Counted from the stretch's first letter, positions 33,087-42,582 are shown. The stretch: DNA of 64,000 nucleotides from Chryseobacterium sp. StRB126 (GCF_000829375.1 NZ_AP014624.1:372001-436000), one strand, 5' to 3'. Notes: generated by a model not told the origin, from the sequence alone. Translations and numbers: made by a program.

Positions 33087-33632
33087 TTAATCTTTAAAGA
33101 TGGAATACATCGCAAGGTCAAAATATTCTTCATCTTTCTTGGCATGTTGTTTCAAAATTGCCTCCTGCTCCATTCCTATTTTTTCCATAATTTTCCCTGA
33201 GGCAGGATTGTGAAGAAAATGAGTAGCATAAATTTTATTAAGATCTAAATCCTTAAAACCAAAATCTACAATAGCCCTCGCTGCTTCCGTAACATATCCC
33301 TTGTTCCAGTAAGGAATTCCTATCCAATAACCTAATTCTGCCTTATCATCATCCCTGTCATGAAGCCCGATCGCTCCGATAAGCCCTTCTTCCTTATTTC
33401 TGATCCCGAATGTAAAGCCAGTTTTGCTTTCAAAAGCTTCTTTGGACATTTTTACCCAGAGCTTAGCATCATTTTCAGTATAGGGATAAGGAATATTGGA
33501 AGTAAGATCTGAATAAATTCTATGTTTAAGAAATTCTACAATAAAAGGAATATCCTTCTCTTCTAATTGAGAGAGGATCAATCTTTCGGTTTCTATTCTT
33601 GGAAACTCTTTCAATTTTTTCATTTTGTTCAT
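33087..33632 (-). CDS. GNAT N-acetyltransferase, RimJ/RimL-like
   Basis: The sequence FPRIETERLILSQLEEKDIP is the usual opening of ribosomal-protein-serine/alanine acetyltransferase-like GNAT enzymes. The acetyl-CoA region is seen in ELGYWIGIPYWNKGYVTEAARAIVDFGF, and LNKIYATHFLHNPASGKIMEKIGM completes the fold. The substrate is unknown. I chose ATG 33632 (MNKMKKLKEF); the longer frame to 33683 would extend into coaX and adds residues not typical of the family, while ATG 33623 is also possible. It lies directly downstream of coaX on the same strand. Confidence 0.85.
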   Translation of the reverse strand: MNKMKKLKEFPRIETERLILSQLEEKDIPFIVEFLKHRIYSDLTSNIPYPYTENDAKLWVKMSKEAFESKTGFTFGIRNKEEGLIGAIGLHDRDDDKAELGYWIGIPYWNKGYVTEAARAIVDFGFKDLDLNKIYATHFLHNPASGKIMEKIGMEQEAILKQHAKKDEEYFDLAMYSIFKD

Positions 33633-33666
33633 GGTTATATTGGAGCCCAAAGGCTTCGGATTATAT

Positions 33667-34425
33667 TTATAAATCTTTTCCAAGGAAATAAAGTCCTTTC
33701 AAAGTATGCAGTCTGTCCATCACATGAATTTTGTCCGTTAAAGGCTTATATACATGGGAAACACCACCTGTTGCCACAACAAAGCAATCATCATTCACCT
33801 CATCATTGATACGATCAATGAAACCTTCCACCATACCCAGAAAACCATATACCATTCCACTCTGCATGCAGGTTACGGTATCCAATCCAAGCACAGATTT
33901 CGGTTTTTTCAGTTCAATTTCAGGAAGCTGAGCTGTCTGGCTGATTAAAGAATTTAAAGACGTTACAATCCCCGGAGCAATAATTACCCCCAGTGTTTCG
34001 CCTGTTTCAGCTACACAACTTGCTGTAAGCGCTGTTCCGAAATCAATAACGATCTTCTTTCTGTTTGGGTAAAGATTATGGGCAGCTACCAGGTTGGCAT
34101 AAATATCTGTTCCCATCTGCTTTGACTTTGCCTGTACCCCAGATGGGGTAGCGCGGTCAACAATAACCGGAGTAATTCCATGGATCTTCTTAATTCCCGA
34201 GCTCATTACCTTGGTAAGCTGAGGGACTACAGATCCTATGATTACTTTCTCTATATCTTTTGGTTCAACTTTATAAGTCTGATAAAGCATCAGCATCTGT
34301 ACATAAAGCTCGTCTGCCGTTCTGTAAGGTTTTGTATTGATTACCCATGAAATATCACAATTATCACCATTAAAAAGACCGAATCTGATATTGCTGTTCC
34401 CTACGTTAATTACAATTGAATTCAT
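33667..34425 (-). CDS. coaX: Type III pantothenate kinase
   Basis: First step of coenzyme A synthesis (ATP plus pantothenate). The N-terminal phosphate loop INVGNSNIRFGLF, the segment GTDIYANLVAAHNLYPNRKKIVIDFGTALTASCVA with the acidic metal residue, and the C-terminal VVATGGVSHVY are those of the acetate/sugar kinase-fold CoaX family. The 252-aa length is normal. It is cytoplasmic. It is the first gene of a two-gene unit with the acetyltransferase and lies downstream of a strong terminator for the M1 peptidase gene. Confidence 0.93.
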   Translation of the reverse strand: MNSIVINVGNSNIRFGLFNGDNCDISWVINTKPYRTADELYVQMLMLYQTYKVEPKDIEKVIIGSVVPQLTKVMSSGIKKIHGITPVIVDRATPSGVQAKSKQMGTDIYANLVAAHNLYPNRKKIVIDFGTALTASCVAETGETLGVIIAPGIVTSLNSLISQTAQLPEIELKKPKSVLGLDTVTCMQSGMVYGFLGMVEGFIDRINDEVNDDCFVVATGGVSHVYKPLTDKIHVMDRLHTLKGLYFLGKDL

Positions 34426-34480
34426 TTATATTTAAACAGGCTATGATTTAAAAAAATTTGAGTCCCAAATTTATAAAAAA

Positions 34481-34512
34481 ATAAAAGGAGTACTTGCAAA
34501 TACTCCTTTTAT
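34481..34512 (-). terminator. Rho-independent terminator of the M1 peptidase gene
   Basis: A 12-bp stem, ATAAAAGGAGTA paired with TACTCCTTTTAT, around an 8-nt loop. On the minus strand it is followed by TTTTTTAT, 17 bases after the stop at 34529. Confidence 0.82.
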
Positions 34513-34528
34513 CTCTATGTTTATCTTT

Positions 34529-36367
34529 TTATTTTACTTCTACAAAGTTATCCGCCATATTTACATCTGCAATTCTCTGGCTGAAATCAATTCCCAGTAC
34601 AGACAATTGAGATTTTGTATAAGGAATGGTGATTGTATATTCTTTCTGGGTCCAAGGCCAGTAAGGCATTGTCTTGAATTCACCGTAAGCATCTTTTTCC
34701 TTCCAAGTATGTGTCATATTCAATGGAATCTGATACGTAACTACCTTTTTATCTGTAGTCATTACACTGAAATCTATCGGCATAGGAACCTGCCCGTTAT
34801 TGATAAGGGTAATTGTGGTAGATTTAACATCATACTTTACATCTTTAATTCCATAATCAATTGTTTTGGTGGTATTGATCCAGTAATTATGGAACCATTT
34901 TAAATCCATTCCTGAAACCTTTTGAGCAATGTGAAGAAAATCTCTGTCTGAAGGATGTTTCATATTCCATTGGTCATAATATTGTTTTAAAGTTTCTGCA
35001 AGGTTTTGTTCTCCCATAATATACCCTAACTGTACCAGGTACAACTCTCCTTTCACATAAGAAGCATAAGTATAAGATGTTCCGTTATCGTGATGGTCTC
35101 CTAACCAAACTGCAGGTTCTTCAATTCCTTTTTTAATAAAGTTTCTGTAAGCATCCAATCTTTCCATAAAAGGATTTGGCAGTTGCTCTGGAAACAATTG
35201 ATACATCGTGTACCCTTCCGCATAGCTCGTAAACCCTTCATCCATCCATGGACGTACAGATTCATTAGTAGCGAGCATCTGCTGATACCAAGAGTGAGAA
35301 CCTTCGTGAGCCATTAAGCCCATTAAGTCTTTAATATTTTTAGCCTCTCCAAGAATCATGGTACACATTCCGTACTCCATTCCACCATCACCACCCTGGA
35401 TGAAAGCATACGTTGGATATACATATTTCCCGAAATGAGAATTCATGATCTGGAAATACTTGGTAATATAAGGCTGAGCCTCACCCCACACTTTAGTTTT
35501 ATCATTTTTCTGATAGACTAAATATACTTTTGGACCTTCCGGAACATTGAAGCTTTCTACAGAATAATCCCTGTCTGCACTCCATGCAAAATCAAGGATA
35601 TTTTTAGCAGTCCATTTCCAGGTTGCTTTTTTATCTTTTTCTGCTTTAATCTTAGCAGCAGCATCGTACCCTTTTACTTCTGTTGGATTTTCAAGAATTC
35701 CTCCTGCTCCAACAACATAGTCTTTGTTAATTTTAATGGTCACATCAAAATCTGAGAATGGCGCATGAAATTCCCTTCCCAGGTAATCAAAAGTTGCCCA
35801 TCCATCATAATCATACTCCGCAATTTTAGGGTACCATTGCGTCATCGTCATATCCACTCCTTCTCTGTTGTTTCTTCCACTTCTTCTGATCTGCTGAGGA
35901 ATCACCGCATCCCAATCCATGGTAAAGGTTGTAGTAGAATTTGGTTTGATAGGTTCTGCCAGATACACTTTCATAATGGTTTCCTGAACTTCAAATTTCA
36001 AGTCCTTGCCATTTTGTTTGATCCAGTGAATATTCTGTGCCCCTTCCTGATCTTTCGGAATAGTAGACAGTGTTGAGATACCGTTTTTCTGCAACCTTCC
36101 GTCACCATTTTTCCCTTGAGAAGAGACTCTCTGGTCCATCATAGAATTGGGCTTAAAAGCGTTCCAATACAGATGGAAATACACCACATTAAGCTCATCT
36201 GGAGAGTTATTGGTGTATTCTAAAGTTTGTTTTCCCTGATAGGTAAATTTTTCAGCATTGACATCAATATCCATCTTGTACTTCGCAGCCTGCTGATAAT
36301 AAGCTCCTTGCTGAGCCTGAAATTGTGAAATGATAAACGCAAAAAGGATTGCAGCCGATTTTCTCAT
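34529..36367 (-). CDS. M1-family zinc aminopeptidase, exported
   Basis: A signal peptide (ending FQAQQ) is followed by the M1 N-terminal beta domain (YQQAAKYKMDIDVNAEKFTYQGKQTLEY). The GGMEYGM substrate-binding motif, the zinc motif HEGSH (HExxH) and the third ligand Glu in WMDEGFTSYAEGY, 18 residues later, are all present. The length of 612 aa fits Bacteroidota periplasmic M1 peptidases. The role is cleavage of N-terminal residues from peptides taken up or made in the periplasm; the exact substrate is unknown. It is monocistronic with its own terminator. Confidence 0.92.
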   Translation of the reverse strand: MRKSAAILFAFIISQFQAQQGAYYQQAAKYKMDIDVNAEKFTYQGKQTLEYTNNSPDELNVVYFHLYWNAFKPNSMMDQRVSSQGKNGDGRLQKNGISTLSTIPKDQEGAQNIHWIKQNGKDLKFEVQETIMKVYLAEPIKPNSTTTFTMDWDAVIPQQIRRSGRNNREGVDMTMTQWYPKIAEYDYDGWATFDYLGREFHAPFSDFDVTIKINKDYVVGAGGILENPTEVKGYDAAAKIKAEKDKKATWKWTAKNILDFAWSADRDYSVESFNVPEGPKVYLVYQKNDKTKVWGEAQPYITKYFQIMNSHFGKYVYPTYAFIQGGDGGMEYGMCTMILGEAKNIKDLMGLMAHEGSHSWYQQMLATNESVRPWMDEGFTSYAEGYTMYQLFPEQLPNPFMERLDAYRNFIKKGIEEPAVWLGDHHDNGTSYTYASYVKGELYLVQLGYIMGEQNLAETLKQYYDQWNMKHPSDRDFLHIAQKVSGMDLKWFHNYWINTTKTIDYGIKDVKYDVKSTTITLINNGQVPMPIDFSVMTTDKKVVTYQIPLNMTHTWKEKDAYGEFKTMPYWPWTQKEYTITIPYTKSQLSVLGIDFSQRIADVNMADNFVEVK

Positions 36368-36552
36368 TTAAAATTTTATTTTTTCTAAAGGTAGGTAATT
36401 TAAACAAAACCCTCAAATATGGAGTTATAACAAGGTTTTGTTCTGTTTTTATATCGTTTTAGATGAATATAATTCTGAAGGGTTAAAAGAGTATAAAATT
36501 ATTTTTTGGCTGTGGATTACAAAAATTTTCACAGATCTTGAGTCACACTTTC

Positions 36553-37188
36553 TTAATCTCTTTCAAACTCTTTTCCTACTGAACTTAAATCGTCAAATAG
36601 CTTGTGCGAGAACATATTAATCAATATTTTCCCAGCCGGTTTTTTATACCCTTTAAAATTTTCGATCTCAGTCTTTCCTGTTTGTATATTGTAATAATCA
36701 TTGGTCACCGTGTAGTTTCCGGTAAGAAGATTATAAGTTTTATAACAATGCCCGCCTGGAGTTCGGTAACTATAATCATACCCTATGAGCTGTATCTCTT
36801 TACCCTTTTGATTAAATCTTAATTTTAAACCATGTCCATACACTCCGGTTCCTTCCTGGTATACTAAAAAATCCAGTACATCATTTTTATATCGTAATGG
36901 GATAACAAAAACACCATTGAACAGATCAAAATCAATACTGAAGATTTTATTTTTTGAAGAAAGATAGATGATTAAATATTTTTTAGCAGAATGCAGTTCA
37001 TATTCTGATTGGTAGATAACCGTTATAACATCATCTTTTTTATCTTTATCAAAATCTACAACCATCCTTTTCATTTCTTTCCCATTAGAAGGACTTTCAG
37101 TAAACTCTGAAAACCCTTTGGGAATTTTGAATTGGGAAAAACAGCAGCAGGGCAATATTAATATAAGAAGAAAATATAGTTTTATCAT
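36553..37188 (-). CDS. Exported or lipid-anchored protein of unknown function
   Basis: The N-terminus MIKLYFLLILILPCCCFSQ is hydrophobic and ends in a Cys cluster, so it is either a lipoprotein (lipobox LPCC) or cleaved at FSQ. The mature part has VVDFDKDKKDDVITVIY, an FG-GAP or EF-hand-like Asp-rich calcium-type loop, followed by beta strands. No family is assigned. The stop at 36553 is preceded by the charged tail VGKEFERD. It is 14 bases downstream of the DinB-like gene on the same strand, so co-transcribed. Confidence 0.7.
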   Translation of the reverse strand: MIKLYFLLILILPCCCFSQFKIPKGFSEFTESPSNGKEMKRMVVDFDKDKKDDVITVIYQSEYELHSAKKYLIIYLSSKNKIFSIDFDLFNGVFVIPLRYKNDVLDFLVYQEGTGVYGHGLKLRFNQKGKEIQLIGYDYSYRTPGGHCYKTYNLLTGNYTVTNDYYNIQTGKTEIENFKGYKKPAGKILINMFSHKLFDDLSSVGKEFERD

Positions 37189-37202
37189 TTGTATTGAAAG
37201 TC

Positions 37203-37670
37203 TTAATTTTTCAACAGTTTTTTTATCAATCTAATCTGCCCCAAATGATAATAGGCATGCTCTATCATCCCGTCAATATTTCTCTGATAGGTTCCATATT
37301 TTTCATCTACAAATACCTCGTTGAGTTTCGAATCCGGCATCTTTTCTAATAATTCTGCAAACTTTTCAGAATCTGACCATAGCTTGTTCAACAACGTTTC
37401 CCATTGTTCCTGAGACCCAATAGGTGCTAGATCAAAACTGTATTTGTCTTTTATTTCCAGTGTTCCGCCTTCAAAAACAGGAATAATTCCGGCAATATAA
37501 TAATCAATATGAAAAGTGAGCAAGGCAATGGTATTTAAAGAACCCACCCTGGTTATCGCCTGTTCCCAGGTTACATCAGAAAGCTGATCTTTAAAATTGG
37601 TATTGGCAATCCAAAGACCCTCAAGAAGAACTTCTCTGAACCTTTTAGCTAATTGTGATACTGAACTCAT
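37203..37670 (-). CDS. DinB-superfamily protein
   Basis: A four-helix-bundle protein of 155 aa. The metal-ligand histidines appear as LLTFHIDYYIAG in the middle and HAYYHLGQIRLIKKLL at the C-terminus, the usual DinB/YfiT arrangement. Members are thiol transferases or metal-dependent hydrolases, often stress-linked; the substrate is unknown. It is cytoplasmic, with no signal peptide. It is the first gene of a two-gene unit. Confidence 0.8.
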   Translation of the reverse strand: MSSVSQLAKRFREVLLEGLWIANTNFKDQLSDVTWEQAITRVGSLNTIALLTFHIDYYIAGIIPVFEGGTLEIKDKYSFDLAPIGSQEQWETLLNKLWSDSEKFAELLEKMPDSKLNEVFVDEKYGTYQRNIDGMIEHAYYHLGQIRLIKKLLKN

Positions 37671-37764
37671 AATCGATATGTTTTTCTAAAGATAAAAAAT
37701 TAAAGCATTGATTTTTAAGCTCTCACGGATTTTGCAGATAATGCAGATCTTTGGGAACCCTGAA

Positions 37765-37799
37765 GAGCCTTGTCAAGGTTTAAAACCTTGACAAGGCTC
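37765..37799. repeat. 17-bp perfect inverted repeat
   Basis: GAGCCTTGTCAAGGTTT and its exact complement AAACCTTGACAAGGCTC are separated by one base. There is no T-run on either side, so this is not an ordinary terminator. It lies next to the dispersed TTTTGCAGAT motif at 37729 and may be a remnant of a small mobile repeat. Confidence 0.75.
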
Positions 37800-37822
37800 A
37801 TTTAAATACCTCCCTATGTTTA

Positions 37823-37862
37823 AAAACAATAAGCCTCAAGTGTTTTTACACTTGAGGCTTAT
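37823..37862 (-). terminator. Rho-independent terminator of the DUF6909-like gene
   Basis: A 15-bp perfect stem, ATAAGCCTCAAGTGT paired with ACACTTGAGGCTTAT, with a TTTT loop, 21 bases after the stop. On the minus strand a T-rich stretch follows. Confidence 0.85.
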
Positions 37863-37882
37863 ATTATCATTAGAAATCAAAA

Positions 37883-39574
37883 TTATTTCTTAGCAGAAAT
37901 CTCTTTCTTTCCGCTTCTTAATATCTTTTCAAGGATTCTTAAAGTAATCAGATATGTTGGTTTTACTCCTGTAAGACCTAAACCACCTGAGGACAGAGTA
38001 CTTCCTGTTTCCAAAGGATTATCCGATGCGTAATACGCATAACAAACGAACAGATCCGGTGAAATATGATGTCTGATCTTAGAGGCTACCTGAATGGCTT
38101 TCTGATAGTGAGCACCTTCCATTTCAAGACCAATCGCTTTCCATGAAGTATTCATAAAGTACGAAAGGATATCTTTATTCTGAAGAGAAGTTCCTAAAAC
38201 CGTAATCATTGGACCTTCAAAAGCTTTCAGTTCATTATCTTTAAAATCATCAAGCTTCAATGCATTTTCAAAAGGATAGTTATCAGCAGTTCCTTCAAAA
38301 ATGTGAGAAGTGGGGATCATAATATCTCCTTTTGCTCCGGTAAGTATTCCCGCTTTCCCCATAATGGAAACAGATCTTACATGCATCATGTATACTTCTC
38401 CGTTATGTTCGTAAGGTTTCAGCAATTCATCCATTACTTCAAAAGCCTGTTCTCCGAAAGCATAATCAAATACCATCACCACATCATCGCCTGAAAATTT
38501 AATATCTGCAAATGGAGTATTTTTCAGATTCATTTTACTAAGGTCAATGATCTGTACATCAATATTACTTCCGCTTTTATCAGTAATATGGATCATCCCT
38601 TCATCCATGGCAAATTTTAATACCTTGTCACGAAGCTCTTTTTTATTGGAAATCTCTTCGTACAGTTTATAATCCACCTCATTGTTGTGCTTCTTTTTAA
38701 GAGCATCATTTGCATACAGCATATTTTTCACAGAGTGCATGTTGGCAGAAATGATATGCAACGGACGAGTATGAAGATTGTTTTCAAATAAAACTTCTTT
38801 CACTTTATTAGCCCATTTCTCACCAAAATAGTGGTGCCCTACTCTTTCCTTTAATATCGCGCTGAAATGAATTTCTCTTTCTCTTGATCCTTTTGCATCT
38901 TCAAGACTTACTTTTCCCAAGTTATAGATGATTTTAAATAAACGGTCAGGATTATCATCATCTCCAAAAGTATTATAAGCTCTTAAGGTTTCATCAAAAG
39001 ATCTTCCTATTAAAGAAGAAAGGTGGATTAAAGCCACTTCTTTTTCTTTTCTGCTGAATTTCTTTTCACCCTTCACTACTTCTTCAATAATTTTGAAGGC
39101 ACGTATCGGTTTCCAGTTTTCATCCTGAATGAATGCCAGGTTACGGATTTTATCAGCTTCTATAAATAGGAATGTAAGGTGGGTAAGAATGTCATAAATT
39201 TCGGAACGGCCCAAAAGAACCTCAATATTCATCTGGTGTTCGTCTATTCTATAACAGTTTCTTCTTCTTTTCTTTGGAACAATAGGTTCGAAACTTCCTT
39301 TATCAAACCCTTCATCAGATGTAAGATGAATAAAAGCACATTCTTCAATCCCTTCCGGAAGCCTGTCTAGTACATACATTAAACCATCAAGTTCCAATTT
39401 GTTCGGGATATTCATGGTACCATAAATTTCCGGATTGATGGTTTTCAACAAGCTTCTGATACTTTCTCCTGAAACACCTCCTGGTTTGAAAAATCCTCTA
39501 TAAAATAAGTGTCTCATAGAAATGTATAATCTTTCAATAGCCTCCGTTGTTTCTCTTGCTCTAGAATTTGTCAT
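37883..39574 (-). CDS. DUF6909-like protein with a nucleoside-phosphorylase-like C-terminus
   Basis: The protein is about 563 aa, cytoplasmic, with no signal peptide. The N-terminal half (MTNSRARETTEAIERLYISM, FYRGFFKPGGVSGESIR) matches what I recall as DUF6909, conserved in Bacteroidota. The C-terminal third contains GLEMEGAHY near residue 483 and YYASDNPL, which resemble the EMEG and SD substrate loops of the purine-nucleoside and MTA/SAH phosphorylase superfamily. This suggests a nucleoside or nucleotide ligand, although activity is unproven. I chose ATG 39574; the longer frame to 39613 adds residues out of keeping with the family. A strong terminator follows. Confidence 0.7.
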   Translation of the reverse strand: MTNSRARETTEAIERLYISMRHLFYRGFFKPGGVSGESIRSLLKTINPEIYGTMNIPNKLELDGLMYVLDRLPEGIEECAFIHLTSDEGFDKGSFEPIVPKKRRRNCYRIDEHQMNIEVLLGRSEIYDILTHLTFLFIEADKIRNLAFIQDENWKPIRAFKIIEEVVKGEKKFSRKEKEVALIHLSSLIGRSFDETLRAYNTFGDDDNPDRLFKIIYNLGKVSLEDAKGSREREIHFSAILKERVGHHYFGEKWANKVKEVLFENNLHTRPLHIISANMHSVKNMLYANDALKKKHNNEVDYKLYEEISNKKELRDKVLKFAMDEGMIHITDKSGSNIDVQIIDLSKMNLKNTPFADIKFSGDDVVMVFDYAFGEQAFEVMDELLKPYEHNGEVYMMHVRSVSIMGKAGILTGAKGDIMIPTSHIFEGTADNYPFENALKLDDFKDNELKAFEGPMITVLGTSLQNKDILSYFMNTSWKAIGLEMEGAHYQKAIQVASKIRHHISPDLFVCYAYYASDNPLETGSTLSSGGLGLTGVKPTYLITLRILEKILRSGKKEISAKK

Positions 39575-39879
39575 AAAATAAATTTCACACAAATATACAA
39601 AATCTTTGTGCATTTTATTTTAACTATCTTTTAATAAGTAGCTTAAATCCGCATAGGATTGCAGGATGTTTCATGTAAAATGCATTTATGGTCTGAATCC
39701 TTTAAAAACACCCATGAATATTACATTTTAATCCTTACAAAAACAAACACCCCTATTCAAAACACACCAAACAACTGTTTAATTTATACAAAATCCACAA
39801 ACACCCCTAAAAATTTTAGGGTCAAATAATTTTCTATTCATTTTTTTTGTAAATTTGCCCTATCAAAATTCACCCAAAT
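39575..39879. promoter_or_regulatory. Divergent intergenic region with glutamine synthetase promoter
   Basis: The plus-strand -7 box TAAATTTG lies at 39850-39857, 22 bases before the glutamine synthetase ATG. A 17-bp inverted repeat, CCCTAAAA-A-TTTTAGGG (39805-39821), lies 28 bases upstream of that box and could be an operator. A related ACACCCCTATTC motif occurs near 39749. No gene is seen. Confidence 0.55.
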
Positions 39880-42075
39880 ATGTCAACCTTAAGATTCAAA
39901 GCATTAGAAACCCTTCCATTTAAGGATTTCAGAAAAGACAACAATATCGAAGTCCCTGCGAAATTATCAGAACTATTCTGTCAAAATGTTTTCTCTGAAG
40001 AAACAATGAGAGAATATTTAACGAAAGAAGCATTCCAGTCTATTATGGATGCGGTAAAAAAAGGGACTAAAATCCAGAGACACATTGCAGATCAGGTTGC
40101 CGTAGCAATGAAAGACTGGGCAATGAGCAAAGGAGTAACTCACTATACTCACTGGTTTCAGCCTTTGACGGGTACAACTGCAGAAAAGCACGATTCTTTC
40201 TTCACCCCCATCGAAGGAGGTAGAGCTATCGAAAGATTCAGCGGTAACTTATTGATTCAGCAGGAACCTGATGCATCTTCTTTCCCGAATGGAGGAATTA
40301 GAAATACTTTCGAAGCTAGAGGTTATACAGCTTGGGACCCTACTTCTCCTGCATTTATTATGGGAACAACATTATGTATCCCCTCCATCTTCATTTCTTA
40401 TACCGGAGAGACGTTGGATTATAAAGCTCCTTTATTAAGAGCTTTGAATGCTGTGGATGAGGCCGCAACCAATGTAATGCAGTATTTTGATAAAAATGTA
40501 ACTAAGGTAACTCCTACTTTAGGTTGGGAGCAAGAATATTTCCTTGTTGATTCGGCGCTATACCAATCACGTCCGGATCTTGTATTAACAGGAAAAACAT
40601 TATTAGGACACTCTCCTGCAAAAGGACAGCAATTAGACGACCACTACTTCGGTTCTATCCCAACAAGGGTAATGAACTTCATGAAAGAGTTGGAAATTGA
40701 ATGTATGAAGTTAGGAATTCCTGCAACAACAAGACACAACGAGGTTGCGCCAAACCAATTCGAGCTGGCTCCAATGTTTGAAGAAGTAAACGTTGCTGTA
40801 GATCATAACTCTTTATTGATGGATATCATGGCAAGAGTAGCTCACAAGCACCACTTCCACATCTTATTCCACGAAAAACCATTCGCTGGAGTAAACGGAA
40901 GTGGAAAACACAACAACTGGTCTTTAGCTACTGACACTGGTGAAAACCTTTTAAGCCCGGGAAAAAACCCTAAGAAAAACTTACAGTTCTTAACATTCTT
41001 CGTGAATACGATTAAAGCTGTTCATGAATATGCAGACCTTTTAAGAGCAAGTATTGCTTCAGCAAGCAACGATCACAGATTAGGGGCCAACGAAGCTCCG
41101 CCGGCAATTATCTCCGTATTTATCGGAAGTCAGTTGTTCAGTGTTTTAGAAGAGCTTGAAAAAGTAACCAGCGGAAAACTATCTCCGGAAGAAAAAACAG
41201 AACTAAAATTAAATGTAGTTGGAAAAATCCCTGAAATTTTACTGGACAATACAGATAGAAACAGAACTTCTCCATTTGCATTTACAGGAAATAAATTTGA
41301 AATCAGAGCGGTAGGATCATCAGCAAACTGTGCAGAATCTATGACGGTAATGAACACGATTGCAGCAAAACAATTAGGTGATTTCAAAAAAGAAGTAGAT
41401 GCTTTAATCGAAACAGGACTGAAGAAAGACGAAGCTATTTTCAATGTATTAAGAGAATACATCAAGCAGTGTAAAAACATTATGTTTGAAGGTGACGGAT
41501 ATTCTGATGACTGGGCTAAAGAAGCTAAGAAAAGAGGATTAAACAATCTGAAAACCACTCCAGAAGCTCTTAAACAAGAAATGGATAAAAAATTCCTTGA
41601 TCTTTATGAGGAAATGGGAATCTTTAATCACAGAGAGGTGGAAGCAAGAAACGAAATCAAATTAGAGAAATACTCTACCGTTATTGATATTGAAGCAAGA
41701 GTGTTAAGTGATATCGCAAGAAACCACATTATTCCTTCCGCTTTAAATTATCAGAACCGATTAATTGAGAACGTTAGAGGCCTTAAGGATATCTTCGGAG
41801 AGAAAGAGTTTAAACCGTTGGCAAAAGAACAAATGAGCCTAATCACCAGTATTTCTGAAAATGTTTCTAAAATCAAGCTGGGTGTTGAAGATCTTATCAA
41901 AGCCAGAGAAGCGGCCAAAAGCATATCAGACAGCCAAAAGCAGGCAGAAACATACTGCAACAAAGTAAAACCTTTATTTGACGGTATCAGAGAAGCTTCT
42001 GATAACCTTGAAATGATGGTAGACGATGAGCTTTGGCCGATGACAAAATACAGAGAGATGTTATTTACAAAATAA
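39880..42075 (+). CDS. glnN: Type III glutamine synthetase
   Basis: Makes glutamine from glutamate, ammonia and ATP, and is the main ammonia-assimilating enzyme in many Bacteroidota. The 731-aa length and the GSIII-specific N-terminal domain (MSTLRFKALETLPFKDFRKD) identify type III rather than type I. The glutamate- and metal-binding region is visible in GWEQEYFLVD, TTRHNEVAPNQFELAPMFEE, VAHKHHFHILFHEKPFAGVNGSGKHNNWSL and NDHRLGANEAPPA. A C-terminal helical region closes the protein. It is cytoplasmic and monocistronic, with promoter and hairpin terminator; the inverted repeat upstream may mediate nitrogen control (inference). Confidence 0.94.
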   Translation: MSTLRFKALETLPFKDFRKDNNIEVPAKLSELFCQNVFSEETMREYLTKEAFQSIMDAVKKGTKIQRHIADQVAVAMKDWAMSKGVTHYTHWFQPLTGTTAEKHDSFFTPIEGGRAIERFSGNLLIQQEPDASSFPNGGIRNTFEARGYTAWDPTSPAFIMGTTLCIPSIFISYTGETLDYKAPLLRALNAVDEAATNVMQYFDKNVTKVTPTLGWEQEYFLVDSALYQSRPDLVLTGKTLLGHSPAKGQQLDDHYFGSIPTRVMNFMKELEIECMKLGIPATTRHNEVAPNQFELAPMFEEVNVAVDHNSLLMDIMARVAHKHHFHILFHEKPFAGVNGSGKHNNWSLATDTGENLLSPGKNPKKNLQFLTFFVNTIKAVHEYADLLRASIASASNDHRLGANEAPPAIISVFIGSQLFSVLEELEKVTSGKLSPEEKTELKLNVVGKIPEILLDNTDRNRTSPFAFTGNKFEIRAVGSSANCAESMTVMNTIAAKQLGDFKKEVDALIETGLKKDEAIFNVLREYIKQCKNIMFEGDGYSDDWAKEAKKRGLNNLKTTPEALKQEMDKKFLDLYEEMGIFNHREVEARNEIKLEKYSTVIDIEARVLSDIARNHIIPSALNYQNRLIENVRGLKDIFGEKEFKPLAKEQMSLITSISENVSKIKLGVEDLIKAREAAKSISDSQKQAETYCNKVKPLFDGIREASDNLEMMVDDELWPMTKYREMLFTK

Positions 42076-42099
42076 CTCTGTAAAGTTCCATATTAGTTC

Positions 42100-42128
42100 A
42101 AATTCCTCAGTTTTTCTGAGGAATTTTT
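42100..42128 (+). terminator. Rho-independent terminator of glnN
   Basis: An 11-bp stem, AAATTCCTCAG paired with CTGAGGAATTT, with a TTTTT loop and T tail, 25 bases after the stop. Confidence 0.85.
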
Positions 42129-42135
42129 TATTACC

Positions 42136-42582
42136 CAGCCTCTGCATAACAGATTCTCTTTGTTGAGATCTTATAATCTCTTCACTGAAACATTTTTTTC
42201 AAATCTGGTTTTATATGGAAAAGAGACATAAGATTTAAAGCCACCTATAAAACATTCACAAAAGCCCCATCAATAAAGAATTTTAAAGAAATTTATTTTG
42301 TTTTTTTAACAACCATAAAAATTAGAGTTTTAAAATACAAAACGTGATTTATAGAAGAAAATCGATAGATTTTGTTAAAGAATCTTAATAAAAAAAACCG
42401 CAGGCTTGCCAAAAAGAGGCAGTTGCGGTTTATTTTTCTTTAACATATGCAAACAATATGTTAAATAGTGTTAAAATAAGATCCTGACAATTATCATATC
42501 AGGGGTCTTTTGCTCGGAATCTCTACTTTTGTATTGCTTTTGAAAATAAATATTCCATTTTAACACGGTTAATCAAATATAT
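42136..42582 (+). promoter_or_regulatory. Non-coding gap: orphan hairpin, inverted repeat and promoter of the NlpC/P60 gene
   Basis: No gene is seen. A hairpin, AAACCGCA (42395) paired with TGCGGTTT (42424), has an inner GCC/GGC stem and is followed by TATTTTTCTTT. It looks like the terminator of a transcript with no ORF. An inverted repeat, TAACATAT-N7-ATATGTTA, lies at 42441-42463. The -7 box TACTTTTG (42524-42531) belongs to the NlpC/P60 gene and leaves a 51-base leader. Confidence 0.55.
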
